NCBI GenBank assembly: GCA_948433295.1
Contig: CAOJDT010000011.1
Location: 1-36,356, forward strand
Source: an uncultured bacterium
GTDB lineage: Bacteria; Cyanobacteriota; Vampirovibrionia; Gastranaerophilales; Gastranaerophilaceae
DNA length: 36,356 nucleotides
Reading direction: 5' to 3'
Within the stretch, counting starts at the first letter, position 1, and each line of letters starts with the position of its first letter. The position numbers were made by a program, and so were the translations under genes. Below, piece by piece: positions 23,633 through 34,307 of the stretch. Under the pieces are notes generated by a model. That model saw only the letters and a list, made by a program, of their open reading frames with translations. It had not been told where the DNA came from and searched no databases.

Positions 23633-26600
23633 TTAGTTTTTGTATTCGTGACTTATTTTATGTATATAATAGAACAAATCGGTTAAAAAGTTAACTACTT
23701 CATTAAAATTCATATATGCATTATTTACAAGCAGAATTGAAGCGCCTTCCTGACAGGACGAAGGGGCAGTTGTGAATTTTATCTTTTTCAAAATTTCTGA
23801 CGGAAGTTCTCGTTGAATGATTTTCCACTCAGGCTGGGTGTATGGTGTGTAAATCCTTATATTATCCTGAGTTTCGCGGATTGCGGCAATTTTTACATCG
23901 CTTGCGGCAAGTCGAATTCTGATTAACTTTATTAAATTTTCGACACTTTCGGGCGGTTTTGAAAAACGGTCTTTCCACTCTTCTGTGATGTAATCGAGTT
24001 CCACGTTGTTTTTAACGTCAGCGAGCCGTTTGTACTCAATCATTTTTTGTTCGGCAGAACCCACCCAGTCATCTGGGATAAATGCCGTTACATTAATATC
24101 TACAATTGTCGCAACTTCTTTATCAATGTGTTCGCCTTGAATTTCCTGAACGGTTTCTTCTAATAACTGACAGTAAGTATCAAATCCGACATTAATCATG
24201 TGTCCGTGTTGTTTTGTGCCGAGAATGTTTCCGACGCCGCGGATTTCGACATCGCGCAATGCAATCTGGTAACCGCTTCCGAGCGTTGTAAATTCTTTAA
24301 TCGCTTTTAATCTTTGAACTGCTTCTTTTGTCATTTCTTTCTGGCGCTTATAGAAACAATAGCAGTACGCTTGTCTTTGTGAACGTCCGACACGCCCTCT
24401 TAATTGATAAAGTTGTGCAAGTCCGAAGCGGTCCGCATCGTGGATTATCATTGTATTTGCGTTCGGAATGTCAATGCCGTTTTCGATAATTGTTGTGGCT
24501 AAAAGCACGTCGTATTCATGGTTTGCAAAATCTATAATCACCTGCTCAAGAGCTTTTTCATCCATCTGACCATGGCCGATTGCGATACGGGCATTCGGGA
24601 TTAATTGTTGTAATTGCAGGCGGAATTCCTCAATTGTTTCAACGCGGTTATATAGATAGAAAACCTGTCCTTCGCGGTCAAGTTCGTGGACAATGGCATT
24701 TTTAACCATATTTTCATTCCAAACCCCGACAAATGTCTTAATCGGAAGTCTGTTTTTCGGCGGAGTATTGATTACGGACATGTCTTTAATTCCCGAAAGC
24801 GACATATAAAGCGTTCGCGGAATTGGGGTTGCCGACATTGTGATTATGTCGATGTTTTCGCGTAAAGATTTAAGTTTTTCTTTGTGACGGACGCCGAAAC
24901 GGTGTTCTTCGTCAATTACCAGCAAGCCGAGGTCTTTAAAAACAATTCCTTCCTGCAAAAGCCTGTGGGTTCCGACAACAACGTCGCAAGCGCCTGTTGC
25001 AAGGTTTTTTACTGTTTCTTTTTGTTCTTTATGTGAGCGGAAGCGTGACATCAATTCTACCTGAACCCCGAAAGGCTTAAACCTTTCCGAAAGTGTCTGA
25101 AAATGCTGGAGTGCAAGGATTGTAGTCGGAACAACCACGGCAACCTGTTTTCCTGAAGTTACAGCCTTAAAAATTGCCCTCATTGCAACTTCTGTTTTGC
25201 CAAAGCCAACATCCCCGCAAATAAGCCTGTCCATAGGGCTGTCACTTTCCATATCCGATTTAACCTCAAGAATTGCCTTCATCTGGTCAGGCGTTTCTGT
25301 GTACTCAAAAGCCTCTTCCATTTCCACCTGCCATGTTGTATCAGGAAGGAATTGGATACCTTTCTGCATTTTTCGGCGCGCGTAAAGCCTCAATAAGTCA
25401 TACGCGACCTGTTCAACTTCTTTTTTAACCTTAGCTTTTGTATTTTCCCAATCTTTACCGCCCATTCTGGAAAGTTTCGGCTTAATGTTTCCCGAACCTC
25501 TGTAGCGGCAGAGAAGGTTAATCTGTTCTGCAGGAATGTGAAGTTTATCCTTGCTTGCGTATTCAATCGTCAGGTAATCTTTCATCTGACCGTCGATTTC
25601 CTGTTGTGTCAAGCCTTTATAAATCCCGACACCGTGTATACTGTGGACAACGTATTCGCCCTCTTTTATATCGTTAATGCTTTCGATATATTCGGCTTTT
25701 TCCTTATAATAAGAGCGTTTTGTCGACGTAACTTCTTTTGAACGTTTGTTAAAAAGTTCGCGGTCAGTGAGGAGTATTGTTTCAAAATCTTCCAGAATTC
25801 CGCCGTGAGAAGCGATGCTTTCGGTGTATGTAATATCCGCAAAAACTTCGCGTTCTTTAAGAATTTCTTTTACGCGTTCGGGGTAGTCGGTCGCGATGAT
25901 TATGCGGTACCCCACGCCCTCAATCCCTCCCCCGCAAGGGGCGAATGAACAACCAAACCCGTCATTGCGGGCTTGACCCGCAATCGCATTACCGTCAAAA
26001 GATATATTTCTACTAATAAATTCGGCAATCTCGTCAAGGTTTGCCGCAAAATTCTTCACGGGCTGAGTGTTGAATTCCACAACCTCATCCATTTCTCCGT
26101 CAAGAAAATTATTCAGCCCGATTTTTACAAAACACGCAAGCTTTTGTAAAAATTCCGCAAATGTAAAATGATTCAAACCATCAAGTTCGTAGTTCAAGCC
26201 GAGTTTCAAATTCTCCTGGTATTGCTTTGTAAAACCCTCGTCCATAAATTCAAACTTTGCGTAAACCTCGGGAGTTTCATCGAAAATTACCGTGTAATCT
26301 TTAAAATAATCCAAAATGCTTACAAGTTCAGGATTAAAATAATTCTGATAAACCTCTATTCCCTCAAAGTAGCCTTCGTTTTCAACCTGTTCTTTAATTT
26401 CATTAGGAAGTAAAAGTTTATCGTTTGTGCGATTGCGGGTCAAGCCCGCAATGACAAAATTATCAGCGTCATTCCGCACTTGATGCGGAATCGCATTACC
26501 GTTGGATTTTGACAATACAAACTTATACACAGGAATGATTTCCACTTCCTTAATTTTTTCGACGGACTTTTGGGTTTCGTTGTCAAAGTATCGCAAATCC

Positions 26601-27181
26601 ACGACTTCATCCCCCCAGAGTTCTATACGAACAGGGTTTTTGTCAAGCGAAAAAACATCAGCAATGTCGCCTCTGATACTGAATTCTGCTATGTCCGAAA
26701 CCATTGTCGAGCGTTTGTAGCCGAGTTTTACAAGCTTTTGAGATAATTCTTTTAAGTCGATTTCGTCGCCGATTTTGATTTTAATTGCGTTATCGGTGTA
26801 AAACTTTTCGCGCGGAAATTTTTCAAGTAAAGTTTTTACGGGCGCAATGACTATATCAGGCTTTTTCCGAAGTATTTTAACCTGTTCGGCATAGTCGTAA
26901 ACGTTAGCCGAAACGCTTTCGTACATAGAAATATTCTGGAACGGCAGCAGCGCAGTCTCAAGACCGAATGCTTTTTTAAAATCATTTTGATATTTAAGCG
27001 CACTTTGTTCGGTTGAAGTCACGAAAAGAATCTTTTTCTTTGAAATTTCGTGTGCCTTTTGAACAAGCAAAAGCCGCAAAATCGTGACAAGCCCCGTAAC
27101 CGCGAACGAAATACCCGACTTGACATTAGCCTTGAAAAGTTGATAATTCTCGTTTGTATTTAGACACTCTATGCTGAACAT
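23633..27181 (-). CDS. mfd: Transcription-repair coupling factor Mfd
   Basis: This 1182-residue SF2 translocase removes RNA polymerase stalled at DNA damage and recruits UvrA. N-terminal UvrB-like domains (to about 480) are followed by the RNAP-interacting domain with the YVVHSIHGVGIY start. The motor has Walker A GDVGFGKTE near 655, DEEH near 756, SATPIPRT, and QLRGRVGRS. The C-terminal TRCF domain is complete. Two short segments, about residues 226-252 and 395-422, do not look like Mfd: they are encoded by palindromic elements inserted in frame in the N-terminal part. The start at 27181 has no Shine-Dalgarno but TAAAAT 6 nt before it. It overlaps no neighbour. Confidence 0.95.
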   Translation of the reverse strand: MFSIECLNTNENYQLFKANVKSGISFAVTGLVTILRLLLVQKAHEISKKKILFVTSTEQSALKYQNDFKKAFGLETALLPFQNISMYESVSANVYDYAEQVKILRKKPDIVIAPVKTLLEKFPREKFYTDNAIKIKIGDEIDLKELSQKLVKLGYKRSTMVSDIAEFSIRGDIADVFSLDKNPVRIELWGDEVVDLRYFDNETQKSVEKIKEVEIIPVYKFVLSKSNGNAIPHQVRNDADNFVIAGLTRNRTNDKLLLPNEIKEQVENEGYFEGIEVYQNYFNPELVSILDYFKDYTVIFDETPEVYAKFEFMDEGFTKQYQENLKLGLNYELDGLNHFTFAEFLQKLACFVKIGLNNFLDGEMDEVVEFNTQPVKNFAANLDEIAEFISRNISFDGNAIAGQARNDGFGCSFAPCGGGIEGVGYRIIIATDYPERVKEILKEREVFADITYTESIASHGGILEDFETILLTDRELFNKRSKEVTSTKRSYYKEKAEYIESINDIKEGEYVVHSIHGVGIYKGLTQQEIDGQMKDYLTIEYASKDKLHIPAEQINLLCRYRGSGNIKPKLSRMGGKDWENTKAKVKKEVEQVAYDLLRLYARRKMQKGIQFLPDTTWQVEMEEAFEYTETPDQMKAILEVKSDMESDSPMDRLICGDVGFGKTEVAMRAIFKAVTSGKQVAVVVPTTILALQHFQTLSERFKPFGVQVELMSRFRSHKEQKETVKNLATGACDVVVGTHRLLQEGIVFKDLGLLVIDEEHRFGVRHKEKLKSLRENIDIITMSATPIPRTLYMSLSGIKDMSVINTPPKNRLPIKTFVGVWNENMVKNAIVHELDREGQVFYLYNRVETIEEFRLQLQQLIPNARIAIGHGQMDEKALEQVIIDFANHEYDVLLATTIIENGIDIPNANTMIIHDADRFGLAQLYQLRGRVGRSQRQAYCYCFYKRQKEMTKEAVQRLKAIKEFTTLGSGYQIALRDVEIRGVGNILGTKQHGHMINVGFDTYCQLLEETVQEIQGEHIDKEVATIVDINVTAFIPDDWVGSAEQKMIEYKRLADVKNNVELDYITEEWKDRFSKPPESVENLIKLIRIRLAASDVKIAAIRETQDNIRIYTPYTQPEWKIIQRELPSEILKKIKFTTAPSSCQEGASILLVNNAYMNFNEVVNFLTDLFYYIHKISHEYKN
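25915..25996 (-). repeat. In-frame palindromic element inside mfd (copy 2)
   Basis: GTCATTGCGGG, loop CTTGA and CCCGCAATCG (stem 25964-25971 / 25977-25984), then CATTACCGT, translate on the minus strand as GNAIAGQARND. Next to it is CCCC-GCAA-GGGG (25930-25941), encoding SFAPCGGGIEG, which looks like a second repeat type. Both are read through within Mfd. Confidence 0.75.
26430..26503 (-). repeat. In-frame palindromic element pair inside mfd (copy 1)
   Basis: Two hairpins, ATTGCGGG-TCAAG-CCCGCAAT (26432-26452) and a second with stem ATTCCGCA / TGCGGAAT (26471-26491), form a larger inverted unit ending CGCATTACCGT. They encode GNAIPHQVRND and VIAGLTRN, a wording typical of dispersed coding palindromes and foreign to Mfd. 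Confidence 0.75.
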
Positions 27182-27187
27182 AGCAGT

Positions 27188-27193
27188 ATTTTA
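27188..27193 (-). promoter_or_regulatory. TAAAAT -10 box 6 nt before the mfd start
   Basis: On the minus strand TAAAAT is followed by ACTGCT and ATG 27181, lying between the prepilin stop and mfd. It would give mfd its own leaderless message independent of the upstream frameshifted gene. No clear -35 is visible. Confidence 0.4.
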
Positions 27194-27206
27194 GCATGAA
27201 AAATTA

Positions 27207-28053
27207 TTATTTCGGAAGATTTTTAAAATAATCTTTCTCTGTCAAAGCTCTGTATGTACACGCAGCACCGTTCCATTGATGAGAACTTGACGCTGAACAA
27301 TACTCATTCATGCTCGTAAATTTTGTACCCGGAGCACCCATCGGTAATAATTTCCCTTTATCGGTGACTGCAAACGTAAAAATATCATGTCCCCAGGCGT
27401 TTGGCAATTTATTCAAACCGTTTACATCCACACTTATCATAATACCATATTCTTTCAGATCACTGTTCTGTACCATAATAAACATAGAATCAGTAAGCAT
27501 TATCTGCCCTTCGTCAAAAAGTGAGTTCTCAAGATAACGGCTTTTGCTATAAGTTTTATAACGCTTTGATAACCTGTAATCGTCAGCAGACGGATCAGAT
27601 TTGTCTAATACTTCACACGCGGAATGTCCACAATCGCCAAAACCTGAAAAATATTTTTTAAAAGTCAAAATAAATGTTTTATCGGGAAAATTATCGTAAT
27701 TAATTGTTAGTCCCGTATCTTCACCCATTCTCAAAATCGCCTGCGACAAGACAGAATATGATTTTTTTAATTGAGTATTCAATTCTTTGTGTTTAATATT
27801 ATTAATCAATGTCGGCAAAGTCATTGCGGCAACAACGCCGATAATGCCAAGGGTGATTAAGACCTCGGCTAAGGTGAAACCGTATGTTCGGGTCAATCCC
27901 AAAAAAGCATTTTTTGTCAAAAACGATTCGAAATGTTTCGTGTGCTTTGTAATTTTCGTGCTAAGTGGCTTTGTAAAGGTCTTTCCGGTGTGGAAAGTAG
28001 CTAAGCTACCCCCCCCCCCCTGTCGGGAATCCTTTTGTAGTCTGTGTTTTCAT
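27207..28053 (-). CDS. Prepilin-like protein 2, frame-shifted by a poly-G tract (phase OFF)
   Basis: ATG 28053 has a strong AAAGGAGA site. The frame reads MKTQTTKGFPT, then G12 (28020-28009), and stops at TAG as written. With 11 (or 14) G it runs on for 281 residues: a Gly-Ser start, a ~58-residue basic leader ending LTRTYG, then FTLAEVLITLGIIGVVAAMTLPTLI, a prepilin peptidase site (cleavage after Gly58, Glu at +5), and a pseudopilin body with several Cys. The leader is far longer than usual (5-25). The TTG at 27920 that opens the downstream frame has no ribosome binding site. A 13-bp palindrome (27997-28009) directly follows the tract. It lies between the SIMPL gene and mfd on the same strand. 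Confidence 0.78.
28009..28020 (-). repeat. Poly-G tract (12 G) in the start of prepilin gene 2
   Basis: Twelve consecutive C on the + strand are read as G on the coding strand, 11 codons after the ATG. Only 11, 14 and so on keep the frame; 12 gives TAG and 13 gives a stop two codons later. Confidence 0.9.
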
Positions 28054-28068
28054 TGTTTTCTCCTTTTC

Positions 28069-28821
28069 TTATTTTACAAAAAAGCTTGCATTAACGTTTG
28101 CAAAGAGTTTGATTACGCCGCTTTGAATCGGTGTTGATGACATCTCAAGCGCAGCTCCTGCCGCACTGTCCATTGCCATGTTACTTTTAAGCATTCTGTA
28201 ATGTACTACATTATTATTAGTACTGCAGCTAATGTTCATTGATTTTACACCTGTAACGTATGAACCTGCATTTTTCGCGATAACATCAGCACGGGTTTTA
28301 GCTTTTTTGGTGGCAATTCCGAGTAAATCATTGCATTGTACATCGTAGTTTGAAACCGAGAAGTTTACGTTGTTGACGTTAGTTGCACCGAGTCCGATTG
28401 CTTTATCAATAATTTCTCCCGCTTTTGAAATATTTTTTGTATGTACAATTACGTTGTTGGAAACAACATATTTATTAAAATGTCTTTTTCCGTTTGAATA
28501 AATATATTCCGGAGTTGCAGAAAAGTCTGCGGTTTTCACAAAATCCTTGTTTTCAGGAGTAATCATTGATTTTACTGCCGCATATACTTTATCTGAAATC
28601 TCTTTATTTTTTGTTGTAGCAACTTGAAGAGATTTTGAATCTTCTGTTCTTACTGCGATGCTGATTTCTACAATATCAGGCGATAATTCCGTATTTGCGG
28701 AAGTGTCAACTGTAATATAACCTTTTTCATCTGTATTTATCAGCGTAGCAGCGTTAACCGTTGTTGCTGCAATTCCTCCTGCTAAACCGATAATAGCGGC
28801 GGCAATAACAAATTTTTTCAT
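28069..28821 (-). CDS. SIMPL-domain (DUF541) exported protein
   Basis: This protein is 250 residues from ATG 28821, chosen because GGAGA lies 5 nt before it and the product then begins with a clean signal peptide (MKKFVIAAAIIGLAGG, cleavage after VNA near 24). The frame is open 13 codons further upstream. The SIMPL domain is recognised by its start (GYITVDTSANTELSPDIVEISIAVRTE, split over 35-62), a central IIDKAIGLGATNVNNVNF-like segment, and a C-terminal KLFANVNASF strand. Such periplasmic proteins form large oligomers with poorly known stress roles. Its stop is 15 nt before the prepilin start, so the two are cotranscribed. Confidence 0.85.
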   Translation of the reverse strand: MKKFVIAAAIIGLAGGIAATTVNAATLINTDEKGYITVDTSANTELSPDIVEISIAVRTEDSKSLQVATTKNKEISDKVYAAVKSMITPENKDFVKTADFSATPEYIYSNGKRHFNKYVVSNNVIVHTKNISKAGEIIDKAIGLGATNVNNVNFSVSNYDVQCNDLLGIATKKAKTRADVIAKNAGSYVTGVKSMNISCSTNNNVVHYRMLKSNMAMDSAAGAALEMSSTPIQSGVIKLFANVNASFFVK

Positions 28822-28877
28822 AGCTTCTCCTTTTTTATATTTATTGTTACTTTCAAACAATAGTCGTTTTTATAAGT

Positions 28878-29294
28878 TTAAGAGTGTTTTTCCGAGATAT
28901 CTTTATTTTCGATTTTTTCGGCATCTTCGGATTTTTCCTGTTGTTCTTTCATAATGATAGAATTTAATCTTCTGGCTTCTGCCTGAATTTTGATTCTTTC
29001 CATAAGTGTTTTCATCTCTTCGTCGCTCAGTTGAGAGGTGCTTTTGAATGAAAGCATGGTGCTTTTTGTATTAATAATATAAACAGAAAGCGCAATTCCT
29101 GCCCATAGCAAAAGTCCTTGCCAGAAACAAATTTCAGGTAACGGAAGATAGTTAAAAGCCAAATAATTCCATGCAGCGGCTGCAACTTTTGCAGGAAACA
29201 CGATAAATCCCGCTCCAAGACATACTGCAACAAATGCTACCATAAATATTCCGCGTAAACCTCTTATTTCAATTATTTTAGCTTTTTTTCTCAT
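28878..29294 (-). CDS. Small two-helix inner-membrane protein
   Basis: This 138-residue protein has a basic start (MRKKAKIIEIRGLRG) and two hydrophobic helices (about 16-42 and 54-74). A C-terminal cytoplasmic tail follows with a charged helix (LSDEEMKTLMERIKIQAEARRLN) and a Glu/Lys-rich end. It begins 3 nt after the ligA stop, with its AAAGG site inside the ligA end, so it is translationally linked. The family is not recognised; topology suggests a small scaffold or regulator in the membrane. Confidence 0.65.
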   Translation of the reverse strand: MRKKAKIIEIRGLRGIFMVAFVAVCLGAGFIVFPAKVAAAAWNYLAFNYLPLPEICFWQGLLLWAGIALSVYIINTKSTMLSFKSTSQLSDEEMKTLMERIKIQAEARRLNSIIMKEQQEKSEDAEKIENKDISEKHS

Positions 29295-29297
29295 ACT

Positions 29298-32142
<2,845 letters not shown>

Positions 32143-32256
32143 ACTCCCCTCACTTTCTTCTTATGATATTTTAACATAAAACTTAATTTATTAGCAATTA
32201 TTTTAAGCTTGTTGTTTTTATAAATTATATACAGTACAAAATGTAGGAGTGAATTT

Positions 32257-33513
32257 ATGATTAGGTCTCTTGGTATGAATACGGTTAGTTTCAGCGGTAC
32301 AAACCTTTTGGAACAATTTAAAGAAAAACAAAAAAACGTTAATTTGACGACTGATGAAAAACCGAGACTTGAAGGTGCGGATGTTTTGACAAACTATGCA
32401 AAAGCATGGATAAATCAGCCTCCTTCAATTGTTAATGAACTCAAACCTGCCGAATTGGTTACAATCAAAGGCGATGAAGCCGATACTTTACAAGGTGAAA
32501 AAGTCTTGAATTCAAACGGTGTCCTTGAGGCAATTGTGGTCAAAGGTGATTCGACTACAAAAGAATACCATTTCTTTGCAGATAAACAACTAAGTAAAAT
32601 CGTAGAAAAAGAGAACGAAACGGGAAAAGTCCTGAAAGCTGTTAATTTTGGTACTGAAAATAACAAACTTACCTGCGCCGGAGTAACCGAATACGGTGCG
32701 AATAAAGGTGATGAAAAGTATACAGCCTTTGATGAGGGCAAAGTTTCATTTGTTCTTGAAACAAAATTCGGACAACATCGTTCGGTAGGATTTAACGAAG
32801 ACGGAAGCCTGAGAAGCACCTCGGAATACGATGTACCGAGCGGCGCAGACAAAATTACAAGATACAATGACGGTAAAATTGAATCTATCAGATACTACAG
32901 AGATGGCAGAATTGTTTCAAAATCAGAATACTCACCTGATGGCGGCGAAGTTGTTCAATATTCTAAAGGCAAAATGCTCATTCCTGACTTTGATTTAGAA
33001 AAAATTAAAGCCGAAATGGCACCCGCTGATATCAATTCTGTAAAAGTTCCCGAAAATATCGAAACAATTCAGGGCGAAAAGAAATTCCGCTCGAACGGAA
33101 CTCTCGAAAGTATTGAAGTTAAAGGCGAAAACGGCAAATCTACAGAATACAAAGTAGATTTTGAAGGCAAGAAAATTACAATGGGTACCGAAATCGAAAA
33201 CGGCAAACCTGTAAAAAATTTCGGTCTCGATGAAGATGGTTCCGTACTGTTAATTACAGAAATGGGTGAAAAGGATAAGACAACACATTTTAAAGACGGA
33301 AAACCTCATGCTGTAACTGTAATGGCTGATGGTGTGCAGAAATCTATTGAGTTTAGAAAAGACGGTAAAAACCTTCGCGGATACAGTGAATGGGATACAA
33401 AAACCGAAAGAGATATTCGTACAGTCGAATTAGATGATAACGACGAAGTTATTAGTTATACAAAAGATACTCCTGACGGGTATATGACTACGAAAAAAGG
33501 TTTATCCGACTAA
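32257..33513 (+). CDS. Duplicated-module protein with N-terminal NTVSFSG motif
   Basis: This 418-residue acidic/Lys-rich protein has two similar halves (about 64-245 and 256-418). Each begins PA(E/D)xxxxK, then QGEKxxxSNGxLE(A/S)I.VKG, followed by several short YD/MORN-like beta repeats ending in DGK or DGR. The first residues (MIRSLGMNTVSFSGTNLL) have the (N/S)FxG style also seen in the 18293 protein. There is no signal peptide. AGGAG lies before ATG 32257. Its stop overlaps the opposite NAGPA-like gene by 4 bp. Function is unknown; the repeats suggest an elongated beta surface protein or scaffold. Confidence 0.7.
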   Translation: MIRSLGMNTVSFSGTNLLEQFKEKQKNVNLTTDEKPRLEGADVLTNYAKAWINQPPSIVNELKPAELVTIKGDEADTLQGEKVLNSNGVLEAIVVKGDSTTKEYHFFADKQLSKIVEKENETGKVLKAVNFGTENNKLTCAGVTEYGANKGDEKYTAFDEGKVSFVLETKFGQHRSVGFNEDGSLRSTSEYDVPSGADKITRYNDGKIESIRYYRDGRIVSKSEYSPDGGEVVQYSKGKMLIPDFDLEKIKAEMAPADINSVKVPENIETIQGEKKFRSNGTLESIEVKGENGKSTEYKVDFEGKKITMGTEIENGKPVKNFGLDEDGSVLLITEMGEKDKTTHFKDGKPHAVTVMADGVQKSIEFRKDGKNLRGYSEWDTKTERDIRTVELDDNDEVISYTKDTPDGYMTTKKGLSD

Positions 33514-34304
33514 TAGACAAGAATGAACGATTTTAATTCTCGTCCGGCGCCATCGCCTTTTGTAGAAATTACGTTGTACTTATTAAGGTAATTCATAGAG
33601 GTTGAACTTCCGCCATCAAGACCCATTGCGCGGTCAAATCCGAGTTCTTTACACAATGCCTGAACTTCGTACATATCCATAGGGTGTTCATCCGTAATTA
33701 TTAATATATGCAAATCGCCGTCCTTGATTCCGAGGACGGTTCTTGCTACTTTGTGAAGAACCGAACAGGATTCTCTTACTACTTTATCGCCGTCTTTTAC
33801 CACAAACAGCTCTTCTTCCAGCCTGAGTTGCGGTAAAATCAGAGGTCCGCCCTGCACTGCGTATTTCATATCACAGGCAAAATCTACAGGGGTATTGTGC
33901 GGAACTATTTCGTATTTATATTTGCTGTCGCATTCTATTATTCTGAATTCTGTTCTGTTGAGAATTTTGTTTAGATTTTTTCTCAAAAATGCGTTTCCGA
34001 GAAGATTTTCGTTTAACATAGGATCTTCATAAGTCTGGCTTTCCATTGTTACGTACGAAATTGTTTTTTTGTTGGCGGGGTCGAAGTATCCCGCATTAAC
34101 GGTCAAACGCGCTCCGCTTTCTTTGTGAACTTCGGCGTTTGTTTTCAAACCCGAGACCGCATGAACTTTTATCTTTTTCTTAATCTTGTCGCCTTTCAGA
34201 GTTATGTGATAAATCCCGTCGTCAAATTTTATGTCAATCGGTTCTTTTGCAATTGCTGCACCTGATACGAGGATTGCTATAAAGATTAAAAAAAGTTTTT
34301 TCAT
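33510..34304 (-). CDS. NAGPA-like phosphodiester glycosidase, exported
   Basis: This 264-residue protein has a signal peptide (MKKLFLIFIAILVSGAAIA) and a phosphodiester glycosidase (NAGPA/DUF2233) domain. Typical stretches are TVNAGYFD, YAVQGGPLIL, RTVLGIKDGDLHILIITDE and the C-terminal GLDGGSSTSMNY followed by GAGRELKSFILVY. The family cleaves sugar-phosphodiester bonds and is often tied to exopolysaccharide or wall sugar turnover, acting outside the cytoplasmic membrane. It follows the LptF/G gene by 3 nt and may be in the same transcript as lptB. Confidence 0.85.
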   Translation of the reverse strand: MKKLFLIFIAILVSGAAIAKEPIDIKFDDGIYHITLKGDKIKKKIKVHAVSGLKTNAEVHKESGARLTVNAGYFDPANKKTISYVTMESQTYEDPMLNENLLGNAFLRKNLNKILNRTEFRIIECDSKYKYEIVPHNTPVDFACDMKYAVQGGPLILPQLRLEEELFVVKDGDKVVRESCSVLHKVARTVLGIKDGDLHILIITDEHPMDMYEVQALCKELGFDRAMGLDGGSSTSMNYLNKYNVISTKGDGAGRELKSFILVY

Positions 34305-34307
34305 TAA

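Noticed and set aside
25197-26720. Several short frames opposite mfd
   Set aside because: They are antisense shadows without start signals or recognisable domains.
27207-27920. TTG 27920 as the start of prepilin 2
   Set aside because: No ribosome binding site precedes it, whereas ATG 28053 has an excellent one and joins this frame if one G is removed.
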